NCBI RefSeq assembly: GCF_022549785.1
Contig: NZ_JAKZGO010000010.1
Coordinates: forward strand, 1 to 64,000
Reading direction: 5' to 3'
Length of the DNA stretch: 64,000 bases
Source of the DNA: Belliella alkalica
GTDB taxonomy: Bacteria > Bacteroidota > Bacteroidia > Cytophagales > Cyclobacteriaceae
The notes under the pieces are model-generated. The model worked only from the letters and a program-made list of their open reading frames with translations, was not told the origin of the DNA and did no database searches. Made by a program: the position numbers and the translations under genes. Below, piece by piece: positions 34,751-44,528 of this stretch. Positions within the stretch are counted from its first letter, which is position 1. Each line of letters starts with the position of its first letter.

Positions 34751-35945
34751 TATTGCCACAACTGTAGAGATGCTTCCAAAGGAAGCGTCTGCGAAAGTGA
34801 AAAATTCAAAAGGAGGGTTCAGTATTGGTATTCCAAAAGAAACCGATGATCAAGAAAAGCGAGTACTTCTAACTCCAGAGGCAGTGCGTCTTTTGACAAA
34901 CAATGGCCTAAAGGTAGTGGTAGAGTCAGAAGCTGGTACACAGTCTAAGTTTGCTGATAAAGAATATTCTGACGCTGGAGCAAAAGTAGTTTATTCAGCA
35001 AAAGAAGCATTTGAGACAGAGGTGGTTTTAAAGGTCGAGCCACCCACAGCCGAGGAGATAAATTACATGTTGCCTGGAGCCTGCTTGATATCAGCACTGC
35101 AGATCGGAAGGCAAAATGCAGACTATATCAACGCACTCAATTCCAAAAGAATCACAGCTGTATCTTTCGAGAATTTGGAAGACAAGGTAGGAGGGATGCC
35201 TGTAGTAAGGGCTATGAGTGAAATTGCCGGTAGTACAGTTATGTTGATTGCATCTGAATATCTAAGTAGCGTAAGTGAAGGCAAGGGTTTGATCTTGGGA
35301 GGAGTCACAGGTGTTCCGCCAACTCAAGTTGTAATAATAGGTGCAGGTACAGTAGCAGAATATGCTGCAAGAACTGCACTTGGACTTGGCGCTAATATAA
35401 AAGTTTTTGATAATCACATTTATAAACTTAGAAGGGTGAAGCAATTGCTTGGTCAGCAGGTTTTTACCTCTACAATTGATAATATTACATTGGCGCAAGC
35501 ATTGAAGGAGGCAGATGTAGTGATAGGTGCGCTTAGGGCAGAGAAGGGTAGGAATAAAATTGTAGTTACTGAGGAGATGATAGCTGCGATGATGCCAGGT
35601 AGTGTAGTGATCGACGTGAGTATAGATCAAGGCGGCTGTATAGAAACAGCAGAAATGACTTCACATTCTAAGCCGATTTACTTGAAACATGATATCATTC
35701 ATTATTGTGTTCCAAATATAGCATCTAGAGTATCAAGGACTGCATCTGTGGCACTTAGCAATATTTTCACTCCAATATTACTTCAAATGTCGGACTTGAA
35801 GGGAGCTGAAGAAATGATCTTCAATTATAAGTGGTTTATGAAAGGGGTTTACACCTATCGAGGTAGTCTAACAAATGCTCATTTGGCAAGGAAGTTCTTG
35901 ATGACACACAAAGAATTACAGCTTTTGCTGGCGGCGCGTTATTAA
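34743..35945 (+). CDS. ald: Alanine dehydrogenase
   Basis: A 400-residue NAD-dependent enzyme interconverting alanine and pyruvate plus ammonia. The N-terminal domain has GIPKETDDQEKRVLLTPEAV. The Rossmann domain has VVIIGAGTVAEYAARTA, and VSIDQGGC follows. About 28 residues precede the family core (MVDIATTVEMLPKEAS ...), an extension seen in some Bacteroidota homologues. It ends convergent with the single-domain receiver gene, the two stop codons overlapping by four bases. Confidence 0.9.
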   Translation: MVDIATTVEMLPKEASAKVKNSKGGFSIGIPKETDDQEKRVLLTPEAVRLLTNNGLKVVVESEAGTQSKFADKEYSDAGAKVVYSAKEAFETEVVLKVEPPTAEEINYMLPGACLISALQIGRQNADYINALNSKRITAVSFENLEDKVGGMPVVRAMSEIAGSTVMLIASEYLSSVSEGKGLILGGVTGVPPTQVVIIGAGTVAEYAARTALGLGANIKVFDNHIYKLRRVKQLLGQQVFTSTIDNITLAQALKEADVVIGALRAEKGRNKIVVTEEMIAAMMPGSVVIDVSIDQGGCIETAEMTSHSKPIYLKHDIIHYCVPNIASRVSRTASVALSNIFTPILLQMSDLKGAEEMIFNYKWFMKGVYTYRGSLTNAHLARKFLMTHKELQLLLAARY

Positions 35946-36415
35946 GAAAGTAAGTTCTGTCTAAGTAAAAACTCGAGTTGTTCGTTTGCTTTAATTAAGT
36001 CTGTAGTTAGTTTCTTGTTTTCATTTCGAAGAGAATATACTTCAAAAGCATTTTTGATGACTGTACGAAGATAGTCTTCTTCCCAAGGCTTGGTTAGATA
36101 GTGATAAACCTGTCCCTTGTTTATAGCGTCAATTACTGCCTGTATATCAGTATAACCTGTCAATAGTATTCTAATAGGATCGGAATATAGAGGTATGATA
36201 GACTCAAGAAATTCAACTCCAGTCTCTTCTGGCATTCTTTGATCCGTAATTATGATATCAACAGTCTGAGTGGTAAGTATATCACGCGCTTCTTTCGCAG
36301 AAATCGCAATAAACACTTTATAATCTCTTCTAAATGTTGCCTTGAATGCCTGAAGATTATTTTCTTCATCATCAACATATAAAATTCTTATCTTTTCATT
36401 ACTCGTCTCAGACAT
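35942..36415 (-). CDS. Single-domain response regulator
   Basis: The 157-residue receiver has acidic Asp15-Asp16, phospho-acceptor Asp58 (IIITDQRMPE), Thr in LLTGYTD and Lys in LTKPW. A short coiled coil (~125-150) follows and there is no output domain. It is closely similar to the receiver of the hybrid protein at 40539-41627 (shared DPIRILLTGY and VIDAINKG). It is divergent from the ThiF-GNAT-kinase operon, so the two probably share a regulatory region and a signalling pathway. Confidence 0.85.
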   Translation of the reverse strand: MSETSNEKIRILYVDDEENNLQAFKATFRRDYKVFIAISAKEARDILTTQTVDIIITDQRMPEETGVEFLESIIPLYSDPIRILLTGYTDIQAVIDAINKGQVYHYLTKPWEEDYLRTVIKNAFEVYSLRNENKKLTTDLIKANEQLEFLLRQNLLS

Positions 36416-36580
36416 CAGATTCTATTTTTTTGAAAATATATGAAAAATAATTTCAGGAAACTGTTTTGTTCAAATTAGTTTTCCATTACTTATTCTTTTA
36501 TAAGTTCTGTTTATTACTCTCGTTGTTATCAAATATCTAAATAAAATTCTTTTTTGTGAATATTTTTTGCATTTTTAATA

Positions 36581-36594
36581 TGATTCTAGAATCA
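36581..36594. promoter_or_regulatory. 14-bp perfect palindrome, candidate operator
   Basis: TGATTCTAGAATCA reads the same on both strands, 44 bases before the ThiF-like gene and inside the 222-base divergent region. A promoter-like TAACTTTA begins seven bases later (36601). The operator role is a guess from position and symmetry. Confidence 0.4.
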
Positions 36595-36637
36595 AAAATA
36601 TAACTTTACCACTATCAATCACCCCTTATTCAGAATA

Positions 36638-37741
36638 ATGAACTTTATTAAAGATCTTGATCTCACCAGTCAAATTGATGCTTTAATTTTAAAACCAGCA
36701 GAATTTAGTGATTTCGAACTACTCCAAAAAATAAAAGGCCTTCCTTTTATTTCTGTTATTGATGAAATTGAAAGCCAAGTCTCCGAGTTGGTAAAGATGA
36801 AAAACCCCACTAAATATTTCAGTCCTTCAGAGTTGTTAAAAGAAGCGGAAATGTTTCTTAGTAAATTTGATAAAGAAAAGTATGGAGTTTGGGTTTATTA
36901 TCCATGGAAAAACAGTCTAGTCCATTTGCTTCCAGAAGAGGATTTTATTGCTGTACGGACAGTGAGAAATAAATATAAAATCACGGAAGAAGAGCAAATG
37001 GAACTTGCTAGAAAAAAGATTGGAATCATTGGACTTTCAGTTGGTCAAAGTGTCGCAATTAGCTTAGCTATTGAAAGATCGTTTGGTGAGTTGAGAATAG
37101 CTGATTTTGATACTTTAGAGCTAGGTAACATGAACAGACTTAGGTCTAGTGTGACAAATATTGGTATCGAAAAGACTAAATTAGTGAAGCGTGAAATAGC
37201 TGAGATAGATCCGTTTTTGAAGGTTACCATATTTGAAGTAGGCTTGACAGATGAAAATATAGACTCTTTTTTTGTTGAAGGCGGTAAGCTCGATCTTCTG
37301 ATAGAGGAGTGTGATAATATCAAAGTAAAAATACAATCTAGATTGAAAGCAAGATCATTAGAGATCCCAGTAATTATGGATACTAGTGATAGAGGCTTGC
37401 TTGATATAGAAAGGTTTGATTTGGAGCGGAACCGCCCATTGTTTCATGGATTTCTTTCAAAATTCGGATCAGAAGATGAATTGTTGGGAAAATTAGACAC
37501 TATCAAATATGAAGTATTAATGGCAATACTAGATTATGAGAAAATTTCAAAAAGAGGTAAAGATAGCTTGCAGGAACTAGGGAAAACAATTACTAGTTGG
37601 CCGCAGCTAGGGTCTTCAGTGATTATGGGAGGAGCAATGTGCGCACACTTTGCAAGAAAAATCCTTACCAATAAAAAAGTCAACTCGGGTAGGTCGTATG
37701 TAGATTTGGACCAATACTTCAATAGCAATAATGAAAGTTAA
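36638..37741 (+). CDS. E1/ThiF-like adenylyltransferase-fold protein
   Basis: The 367-residue protein has a ~120-residue N-terminal extension and then an E1-like Rossmann domain. Visible landmarks are the glycine loop IIGLSVGQS (130-138), IADFDTLELGNMNRLR (Asp156, Asn166, Arg167, Arg169), Lys180/Lys182, and the Asp226 region (EECDN). These correspond to ATP-contacting residues of MoeB/ThiF. No Cys lies where the catalytic thioester Cys of E1 enzymes usually sits, and no CxxC zinc pairs are seen. It overlaps the next gene by 11 bases. The family resembles the N-terminal part of Rv1355c-type proteins; the substrate is unknown. Confidence 0.72.
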   Translation: MNFIKDLDLTSQIDALILKPAEFSDFELLQKIKGLPFISVIDEIESQVSELVKMKNPTKYFSPSELLKEAEMFLSKFDKEKYGVWVYYPWKNSLVHLLPEEDFIAVRTVRNKYKITEEEQMELARKKIGIIGLSVGQSVAISLAIERSFGELRIADFDTLELGNMNRLRSSVTNIGIEKTKLVKREIAEIDPFLKVTIFEVGLTDENIDSFFVEGGKLDLLIEECDNIKVKIQSRLKARSLEIPVIMDTSDRGLLDIERFDLERNRPLFHGFLSKFGSEDELLGKLDTIKYEVLMAILDYEKISKRGKDSLQELGKTITSWPQLGSSVIMGGAMCAHFARKILTNKKVNSGRSYVDLDQYFNSNNES

Positions 37742-38426
37742 AATTCGGGTAGTGAGAGCAATCTCCTCTCCTGAGGCAACTGAAAAATATGTAAGTGGTC
37801 ATTACAAAGTTTTGGAATCGTATGGGGTGACCAAAGTAACATCAGCAGATCGTTCTTGGATGAATAATCCCAATGTATATCTTCTTTTAGTAGAATCTGA
37901 AGACGGTGAAAGAATGCTCGGAGGGGGTAGGGTTCAATTAAGAAGTGAAGGATTTCCTTTGCCATTGGAAGGAGCAATTTTAGAAAAAGATAATAGGATC
38001 ATAGAGTATATGAAAAGATTTGAGGATCTTAAAGTTGCTGAATATTGTGGGCTTTGGAATTCAAAAGAAGTCTCTGGATATGGAATTGGTAGTATTTACT
38101 TGATTAGGATAGGTGTAGCTTTAACGTCGTTCCTGAATTTGAATTGCCTAATGGCATTTTGTTCACCATTTACGGTAGCCAATTCTCAAGCCGTTGGTTT
38201 AAGGATTATTGAAGAGCTTGGGGATAATGGTACTTTTTTATACCCTAAAGAAGGGCTTGTCGCTACGATAATGGAAGTGGAAAATGTAAGGACTTTAGAG
38301 CGAGCCAAACCAGAAGAAAAGAACTTTATTTTTGACTTGAGACAAAATCCAAAACAAACCAAATTACTATCTAGTAAAATGGGGGAAATGGAAGTCGAAT
38401 TTGATTTGAATCTAGAAAAACTATGA
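37731..38426 (+). CDS. GNAT/acyl-transferase-like protein
   Basis: A 231-residue cytosolic protein of no firm family. ERMLGGGRVQLRS (61-72), VAEYCGLWNSKEVSGYGIGS (102-121) and the following helix plus LNCLMAFCSP resemble beta4, the acyl-CoA loop and beta5 of GNAT-fold enzymes. N-acyl amino acid and acyl-homoserine-lactone synthases are the nearest-looking relatives. The acyl-CoA loop is atypical (SGYGIGS). It overlaps the ThiF-like gene by 11 bases and the kinase gene by four, so it is made with both. It may acylate or otherwise modify a small molecule; this is inference. Confidence 0.55.
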   Translation: MKVKIRVVRAISSPEATEKYVSGHYKVLESYGVTKVTSADRSWMNNPNVYLLLVESEDGERMLGGGRVQLRSEGFPLPLEGAILEKDNRIIEYMKRFEDLKVAEYCGLWNSKEVSGYGIGSIYLIRIGVALTSFLNLNCLMAFCSPFTVANSQAVGLRIIEELGDNGTFLYPKEGLVATIMEVENVRTLERAKPEEKNFIFDLRQNPKQTKLLSSKMGEMEVEFDLNLEKL

Positions 38427-40546
38427 TCAGAAGTTGGAAAAATAAACAGCCGCTGATTATTGGCTTAACGGTAATTGTATTTATTTTTTTGCCAGTTATT
38501 GCTTTTCTATCTTCTATAGGAGATATGAGTACATATGAAATAAATGAATATTACATTTTTCAGAATCAAAAATTTGAAGGCAAAGGAGAAAAGACATCAC
38601 TTCGTAAGAACACGTTGGGGCTGGGATTTATAGAAGAAGCCTATCTTGGTTTCAGAGCGGCTGATGCCGAGGAATTAGGTCAACAACTGGTAATGGAATT
38701 AAAAAACCCAACCTTTAGAGAAGTAGTTTTATTTCAAAAAACTGAAAATGGCCAATTACAAGAAATCGGTCGGGCTGGCACAGACTATGGTAGGACAAAT
38801 GTTTTCTCAAATCCAAATCCACTATTTGATATAAAAGGATCCGATCTGCATCATGAATTTTTCTTATCTATCAAAAGTAACGAACCAATCAATGTAGAGA
38901 TCTCCATTGCCGAGTATAGTTTGTTTCATTTTATGTACAATCAACGAACACTCATTATAAGTGCTTACATGGGGGTTATGTTTGCTTTGTTTTTGTATAA
39001 TTTTATCTTGTTTTTCTTAATCAGAGACAATACATATTTTTTATACTCAGTTTACATTCTATTTATTGCTCTTGCTCAAACGTCACTTCTGGGTTACTCA
39101 TACTATTACTTTTTGAACCAAAGTTCGGATTTGTACGAGCTTAGCATAATAGGTTTTTCTGCAATTTCGGGAATGGCTGGTATATCATTTATGAGAAAAT
39201 TCCTCAAAACGAGGGACTTTACACCAATTTTGGATAGGTTTTTGGTCTTGAATATTTTAGTTTATGGAGCCTCCTTTCTTTCAAGAATATTTGGTTTTGT
39301 TAAGGTGAGTTATACTTTGACAGATATCTCAGGGTTGCTAGTAATAATACTATTCGTTTTTTCTGCCTCAATAATTGCCAAGAAAGGATATCGTCCTGCA
39401 GTTTATTTTATAATTGGTTGGTTATTTTTCTTTATAGGTTTACTCGTATTTATCTTGCAGACAAATGGGTTAATTGAATTCAATGCTCCGCCCAATTTCC
39501 CGATGCTTGTAGGGACTGCAATGGAAGCTATTTTACTTTCACTGGCACTGGCCGACAAAATCAATATTCTTAAAAAAGAAAAGGAAGATGAACAAGCGGA
39601 AAAATTAAACGTCCTGAAGGAAAACGAAAGCCTTATTTTGAAGCAAAATGAAATGTTAGAATCTAAGGTTAAGGTTCGGACTGAAGAACTAGAAGATACT
39701 TTGAGACACCTACAGAATACACAAACTCAATTGGTCAATCAAGAGAAAATGGCATCTTTAGGTCAGTTGACAGCTGGTATTGCCCATGAAATCAACAACC
39801 CTATCAACTTTGTAAGTTCTAATATTTCTCCACTCAAAAGAGATATCAAGGATTTGATGGAAATAGTAGAGTTGTATAGAGAGAAAGGCAATGTGCAGTT
39901 TACGGAAGATACTAAGAAGGAAATTCAAGAGCTTGAAGATGATTTGGAATTGGAATATATCTTAGAGGAAATAGACCAATTGCTCAAGGGGATGGATGAT
40001 GGAGCAAAAAGAACAGTAGAGATAGTCAAGGGGTTGAGGCTTTTTTCAAGAGTAGATGAGCAAGATGTGAAAAAAGTAGATATTCATGATGGGATTAATA
40101 GTACATTAGTACTACTCAACAGTACAATGTCAGGTAAAATCAGAGTGATCAAGGATTATGGTGGGATTCCAATGATTGAGTGTCTAGCAGGTAAAATCAA
40201 TCAAGTATTTATGAACATTATTACAAATTCTATACATGCATTAACCGACAGTCTAGTAGAAAACGCTTCTCCTCAAATCCTGATAAGAACTTCTCAAGTA
40301 GGTGATTTTGTCAAGATTGAAATAGGAGATAATGGGCCTGGAATGCCTTCGGCAATTAAAGAAAGGATTTTTGAGCCATTCTTTACCACAAAGCCAGTTG
40401 GTAAGGGTACAGGGCTAGGATTGTCCATAGTCTATACAATTATAGAGAATCACAAAGGAACTTTGGAAGTAGACACTGTAGAGGGTAAAGGGACTAATTT
40501 TGTTATTACTTTACCGGTTTATCAAAACACTCCAACTCATGAATAA
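38423..40546 (+). CDS. 7TM-DISM sensor histidine kinase
   Basis: The 707-residue protein has one N-terminal membrane helix (~10-32), an extracytoplasmic 7TMR-DISM-type sensor (~35-170), and seven further helices (~175-380). A coiled coil (~383-440) follows, then HisKA with His455 (GIAHEINNP) and a HATPase domain with GDNGPGMP and GTGLGLS. 7TM-DISM proteins are thought to sense extracellular carbohydrates or other small ligands. The gene overlaps the GNAT-like gene (ATGA) and the next receiver-kinase gene by eight bases. Confidence 0.88.
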   Translation: MIRSWKNKQPLIIGLTVIVFIFLPVIAFLSSIGDMSTYEINEYYIFQNQKFEGKGEKTSLRKNTLGLGFIEEAYLGFRAADAEELGQQLVMELKNPTFREVVLFQKTENGQLQEIGRAGTDYGRTNVFSNPNPLFDIKGSDLHHEFFLSIKSNEPINVEISIAEYSLFHFMYNQRTLIISAYMGVMFALFLYNFILFFLIRDNTYFLYSVYILFIALAQTSLLGYSYYYFLNQSSDLYELSIIGFSAISGMAGISFMRKFLKTRDFTPILDRFLVLNILVYGASFLSRIFGFVKVSYTLTDISGLLVIILFVFSASIIAKKGYRPAVYFIIGWLFFFIGLLVFILQTNGLIEFNAPPNFPMLVGTAMEAILLSLALADKINILKKEKEDEQAEKLNVLKENESLILKQNEMLESKVKVRTEELEDTLRHLQNTQTQLVNQEKMASLGQLTAGIAHEINNPINFVSSNISPLKRDIKDLMEIVELYREKGNVQFTEDTKKEIQELEDDLELEYILEEIDQLLKGMDDGAKRTVEIVKGLRLFSRVDEQDVKKVDIHDGINSTLVLLNSTMSGKIRVIKDYGGIPMIECLAGKINQVFMNIITNSIHALTDSLVENASPQILIRTSQVGDFVKIEIGDNGPGMPSAIKERIFEPFFTTKPVGKGTGLGLSIVYTIIENHKGTLEVDTVEGKGTNFVITLPVYQNTPTHE

Positions 40547-41627
40547 AAAAATAAGAGTCTTATACATAGATGATGAAGATAATAATTTAAATTCATTTAA
40601 GGCAAGTCTTAGAAAGGACTTTCATATCATTACAGCTATAGATGCTGAAGATGGGTTGAAAGTAGCAGAAAAAGAAGAGCTGCATGTAGTCATAGCTGAT
40701 CAACGAATGCCAGGTTTGACAGGTGTGGAATTTTTTGAAAAACTAATGAAAATCAATCCAGATCCAATTAGGATTCTTTTGACAGGTTATTCGGATATTG
40801 CAAGTGTGATAGATGCTATCAACAAAGGGGAAGTATATCGTTTTATTGATAAACCCTGGAATCTTGAGCAGATCAAAAATGCCATTAAGAATGCCTCTGA
40901 TATATATTTTACCAAAAAAGAATTACAAGATAAAAATGAAAGATTAAAAAAGGTGTATTCAGAAATGAACCAATTTGTATACAGTCTTTCACATGAATTA
41001 AGAGGTCCGTTGATGAGTATCTCAGGTGTTTCAAAGTTGGCAAAGATGGAAACCAATGATGAAAATATTCTGGAGTATTTTGAAATGATTGACTCTGCAA
41101 CATTGAGGTTGGATGATTTTATTTATAAGATGCTAGATTTTTATCGGTCTACAAAGATTGATACTAAGGCATCTGAGGTTTCATTTCAGGAGATTATTGA
41201 TGAGCAGCTAGATAGCTATAGAGAAAAACTAGGTTTTGACGAGGTCAATATCGAAATAAAGGTTGATCAGCAGGAAAAGTTCTTTTCTGATGATTCAAAA
41301 TTGAGGGTAATCATAAACAACTTGTTTAGTAATGCCTATAAATTTCAAAAATTAGAAGGAGTTCAAAAATCAATCAAATTAGAAATAACTGTCAAAGACA
41401 AGTCTGCAATAATTCTGATAGAAGATAATGGTATAGGAATAGATGAGAAGTTTCATACAGAGGTATTTAATCTTTTTCATAGAGCTACACAAAGAAATGT
41501 CGGCTCAGGATTGGGATTGTATATGGTCAAGGAATCTGTAATCCAGATGGGTGGAGAAATAAACTTGGTCTCTAAATTAGACCATGGGACAAAATTTACA
41601 ATTGTCTTACCTTCATTGAAAAAGTAG
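40539..41627 (+). CDS. Receiver-histidine kinase hybrid
   Basis: A 362-residue cytosolic protein from the ATG at 40539; the in-frame ATG at 40500 lies inside the kinase gene and is less likely. The receiver has Asp11-Asp12, phospho-acceptor Asp54 (VVIADQRMPG) and Lys in DKPWN. It is followed by a HisKA-type helix with His152 (LSHELRGPL) and a HATPase domain with EDNGIGID and GSGLGLYM. A receiver at the N-terminus of a soluble kinase suggests a phosphorelay below the 7TM-DISM kinase. Its receiver closely resembles the divergent single-domain regulator at 35942-36415. Confidence 0.85.
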   Translation: MNKKIRVLYIDDEDNNLNSFKASLRKDFHIITAIDAEDGLKVAEKEELHVVIADQRMPGLTGVEFFEKLMKINPDPIRILLTGYSDIASVIDAINKGEVYRFIDKPWNLEQIKNAIKNASDIYFTKKELQDKNERLKKVYSEMNQFVYSLSHELRGPLMSISGVSKLAKMETNDENILEYFEMIDSATLRLDDFIYKMLDFYRSTKIDTKASEVSFQEIIDEQLDSYREKLGFDEVNIEIKVDQQEKFFSDDSKLRVIINNLFSNAYKFQKLEGVQKSIKLEITVKDKSAIILIEDNGIGIDEKFHTEVFNLFHRATQRNVGSGLGLYMVKESVIQMGGEINLVSKLDHGTKFTIVLPSLKK

Positions 41628-41774
41628 ATTTTGGTTGAGAAGATGTTGTTTTTCATGTTTGTAGTAAAATTTTTCTATATATCATTAAAATAGAATCATA
41701 TTACTTTGATAAAAATGGGAATAGAAAGTAACTTGCACATCATTTGAATTTAGAACAATAAATAGTTTTTAGAT

Positions 41775-42314
41775 ATGATTAATCCATGGCACGATGTGCA
41801 AATTGGTAAAGATGCTCCTGAATATGTAATGGGAGTAATCGAAATTCCAAAAGGTAGTAAAGGAAAGTACGAATTGGACAAGAAGACTGGTATGCTTATC
41901 CTTGATAGGGTTTTGTTCTCTGCAGTTCATTATCCTGCAAATTACGGATTTATACCTCAGACCTTCTGCGAGGATCACGATCCTTTGGATATCTTAATTA
42001 TCTCTCAAATTGACATTCCTTCCATGACATTGGTAAAAGCCAAAGTTATCGGGGTAATGAGAATGGTAGATGGTGGTGAAGCTGATGATAAAATTATCGC
42101 AGTAGCTGCCGATGATCAGTCAGTAAATTATATCGAAGATATTGATGAGCTACCGCCGCATTTGATGAAAGAAGTTCATAGATTCTTCGAAGACTACAAA
42201 AAGCTTGAAAGTAAAGAAGTGAAAGTAGAAGATTTCTTGGGTAGGGAAGAAGCTTTCAGAATTATCAAAGAAAGTATAGAACTTTACGACAAAAACTTTA
42301 GAACTAAAAGATAA
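41775..42314 (+). CDS. ppa: Inorganic pyrophosphatase
   Basis: A 179-residue family I soluble pyrophosphatase that hydrolyses PPi to phosphate and drives biosynthesis. Active-site landmarks: [26 protein letters not shown] and the metal-binding [18 protein letters not shown] motif at 41729-41737, also present upstream of the cystathionine beta-synthase gene, may be a -7 variant. A hairpin terminator follows. Confidence 0.95.
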   Translation: MINPWHDVQIGKDAPEYVMGVIEIPKGSKGKYELDKKTGMLILDRVLFSAVHYPANYGFIPQTFCEDHDPLDILIISQIDIPSMTLVKAKVIGVMRMVDGGEADDKIIAVAADDQSVNYIEDIDELPPHLMKEVHRFFEDYKKLESKEVKVEDFLGREEAFRIIKESIELYDKNFRTKR

Positions 42315-42319
42315 TCTAA

Positions 42320-42350
42320 AAGCCTGAATCCATAAAATTCAGGCTTTGTT
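42320..42350 (+). terminator. Terminator of ppa
   Basis: The arms AAGCCTGAAT and ATTCAGGCTT with a 7-base loop end in a short T-rich run (TTTGTTCTTT) just after the ppa stop. Confidence 0.75.
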
Positions 42351-42366
42351 CTTTAACTTATACTCA

Positions 42367-43413
42367 ATGAAGAGAGCGCTACTTTTTATATTTTTGATTT
42401 TTGCCAGTACTGTTTTTGCCCAAGAGACAAAAAGAGGGGATTTTACTTTTTCCGGATTCCTCGAAGCGTATTATTCTTACGATTTCAATGAACCCGAAAA
42501 TCATCTTAGACCTGATTTTCTTTACAATTTCAAAAGGCACAATGAATTTAGTATCAATCTAGCTTTGATTCAAGCTTCTTATCAAGAAGAAAATTTAAGA
42601 GCGAATTTAGGTTTGATGTTTGGGAATTACGCCCAGTTTAATTTGGCAGAAGAACCCCAATGGGCACAAATGATCTATGAAGCTTCTGTTGGATTTCAGG
42701 TTGTAGATAGACTCTGGGTAGATGTCGGTATTATGCCGTCGCACATTGGTTTTGAAAGTGCCATAGGAGCAGATTGTTGGCATTTGAGCAGAAGTCTCTT
42801 GGCCGAAAATTCTCCTTATTTCCTTACAGGAGCTAGGTTTTCTTATAGTGTAAATCCTAAGCTGGACCTCACACTTTGGCTGACTAATGGTTGGCAAAAT
42901 GTACAAAGACCTTCTGGTAATCAGTCTTTAGGTCTTGGTTTGGGTGTCAATTATCGACCAATAGAGAATTTGGAATTTAATTATTCCAATTATTTTGGAA
43001 ATGATGAAAGGCAGCCGCTGAGACAAGACAGGTTTTTTAACAATTTCTATGCGCAATATGCTTTTGGGAAATGGGGTGTTACCGCTGGATTGGATTACGG
43101 AATAGAAGCTGCTTTTGGGAGTAGGGTCAATCAATGGCTCGGTGCAACAGCTTCTCTCAGAAGAGAAATCGTAGAGAAAGTTACATTAGCAGGTAGATTT
43201 GAATATTACTCAGACCAAGCTGGGGTTATTTTAAATGAAGGGATGCGCGTGTCTGGACTTTCAGCAAATTTAGATTACCAAATTCATCCAAGAGGATTAG
43301 TTAGGTTGGAAGCTAGACAATTCATAGGAGAGGAAGCCGTTTTTCAATTGCCAGAGGCAAAATTCAGTAAAGGGAATACTGCAATTACGATGTCTTTTTC
43401 TGTGAAGTTTTAA
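42367..43413 (+). CDS. Outer-membrane porin (BBP2/OmpL-like beta-barrel)
   Basis: About 348 residues from the ATG at 42367 (signal MKRALLFIFLIFASTVFAQ); seven residues from 42346 would precede the signal and are unlikely. The mature protein is strand-rich, with FSGFLEAYYSYDFNEP, NLGLMFGNYAQ, WVDVGIMPSHIG and a last strand ending ITMSFSVKF. This pattern fits the putative beta-barrel porin 2 family. The substrate is unknown; probably a non-specific or anion porin. Confidence 0.75.
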   Translation: MKRALLFIFLIFASTVFAQETKRGDFTFSGFLEAYYSYDFNEPENHLRPDFLYNFKRHNEFSINLALIQASYQEENLRANLGLMFGNYAQFNLAEEPQWAQMIYEASVGFQVVDRLWVDVGIMPSHIGFESAIGADCWHLSRSLLAENSPYFLTGARFSYSVNPKLDLTLWLTNGWQNVQRPSGNQSLGLGLGVNYRPIENLEFNYSNYFGNDERQPLRQDRFFNNFYAQYAFGKWGVTAGLDYGIEAAFGSRVNQWLGATASLRREIVEKVTLAGRFEYYSDQAGVILNEGMRVSGLSANLDYQIHPRGLVRLEARQFIGEEAVFQLPEAKFSKGNTAITMSFSVKF

Positions 43414-43861
43414 CAGCTTTTATTTTCTTTGAAATTGCTTTTTTTGTCAAGTAACCCACAAAATCTTCGTAATTGACGTGCTCATGATTGCTCATGGAAA
43501 ATGAAGTTTTGTCATCAAACACTATTGTGATTTGTTTGAACTCTTTCTTATTGGCCAAAACCTTTTCTTCTTCCCAAGCTAAAATTTGTTTTATGTCATA
43601 GGTTTTTGTGAAGCCTCTAAGAGGTATTTTAGTTGTGATTTTTTCTTTTCCAATCGAGATAAACTTATAGCCTGCCATCATTTTTACCAATAGCATCAAT
43701 ATAACAAGTGTGATCAATGGGGCGCTAATCAGATAGAAAATCAATCCAAAGTTTCTAGAATTTGCAAAGTCATTCAATAAATAAATTAACCCACTCAAAA
43801 GTATTATTAAGACGATGGTAAGTGAAAAATAAGTTGATTTTTTTGGCTTACAATGAATCAT
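43385..43861 (-). CDS. Two-helix membrane protein with a PH-like cytoplasmic domain
   Basis: A 158-residue protein with two hydrophobic segments (~10-30 and ~42-62) and then a basic, strand-rich domain (IGKEKITTKIPLRGF, QILAWEEEKV, ITIVFDDKTSFSM) like bacterial PH domains. It overlaps acpH by four bases, and its 3' end overlaps the end of the convergent porin gene by 29 bases. Function unknown. Confidence 0.6.
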   Translation of the reverse strand: MIHCKPKKSTYFSLTIVLIILLSGLIYLLNDFANSRNFGLIFYLISAPLITLVILMLLVKMMAGYKFISIGKEKITTKIPLRGFTKTYDIKQILAWEEEKVLANKKEFKQITIVFDDKTSFSMSNHEHVNYEDFVGYLTKKAISKKIKAVKTSQKKTS

Positions 43862-44454
43862 ATTTCTCCTTTCAATATTTGATATCTATTTTTTGAAAAA
43901 TTAACTAAATCTTCAAAAAAGTCCCCAAAATGTTCTCGCAAATAATCATGATTATCTATTAAAAACAAATGGGCGGTTTCCATTTTTGAGTCAAATCTAG
44001 TCCTTTTGGATAGTCCTGTAAGTGCTCTCCTTATACCTTCGATTTCAGAATATGAATGAAGCCAATTATAATGTTTCATATATTGAAAGGCTTTTAAGAA
44101 ATTTTCGGGTAATATGTCTCTATGTTCTTCTACTATTGCATAGGTTTCTTGAGCAAATACATCCAGCGGTATATGGTGGTAATTATTCCAATATCTTCCT
44201 AAGAAATAGTCAAAATACATATCTGTAATTACACTTCCATATCTACCATACTCGGGTTTCAATCTTTCTTGTGCATCTTTGACTACAGGATGTTTGTCTG
44301 TAAATCTATCTATATCTCGATGAAGTAAAATCCCAACAACAATATCTTTTTCATAAATTTCTTCAATAGGCCCTCTTACGAAGTCGCCAATAAAGTTTCC
44401 TATGAGTACCTTTGGATCGCCAAAGGATAAATATGCATGTGCTAGAAAATTCAC
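43858..44454 (-). CDS. acpH: Acyl carrier protein phosphodiesterase (DUF479)
   Basis: The 198-residue helical HD-like protein starts at a GTG. MNFLAHAYLSFGDPKVLIGN, LLHRDIDRFTDKHPV and DMYFDYFLGRYW match the AcpH family, which removes the 4'-phosphopantetheine group from ACP. It is first in a two-gene operon with the PH-like membrane protein. Activity in Bacteroidota homologues is inferred from the family. Confidence 0.85.
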   Translation of the reverse strand: MNFLAHAYLSFGDPKVLIGNFIGDFVRGPIEEIYEKDIVVGILLHRDIDRFTDKHPVVKDAQERLKPEYGRYGSVITDMYFDYFLGRYWNNYHHIPLDVFAQETYAIVEEHRDILPENFLKAFQYMKHYNWLHSYSEIEGIRRALTGLSKRTRFDSKMETAHLFLIDNHDYLREHFGDFFEDLVNFSKNRYQILKGEI

Positions 44455-44528
44455 TGGTTTTTAAATTTAAGTAATTTTAATTTTAACTAATAGATTGTCT
44501 AATTGGTTCTACCAATAAATTAATATTC

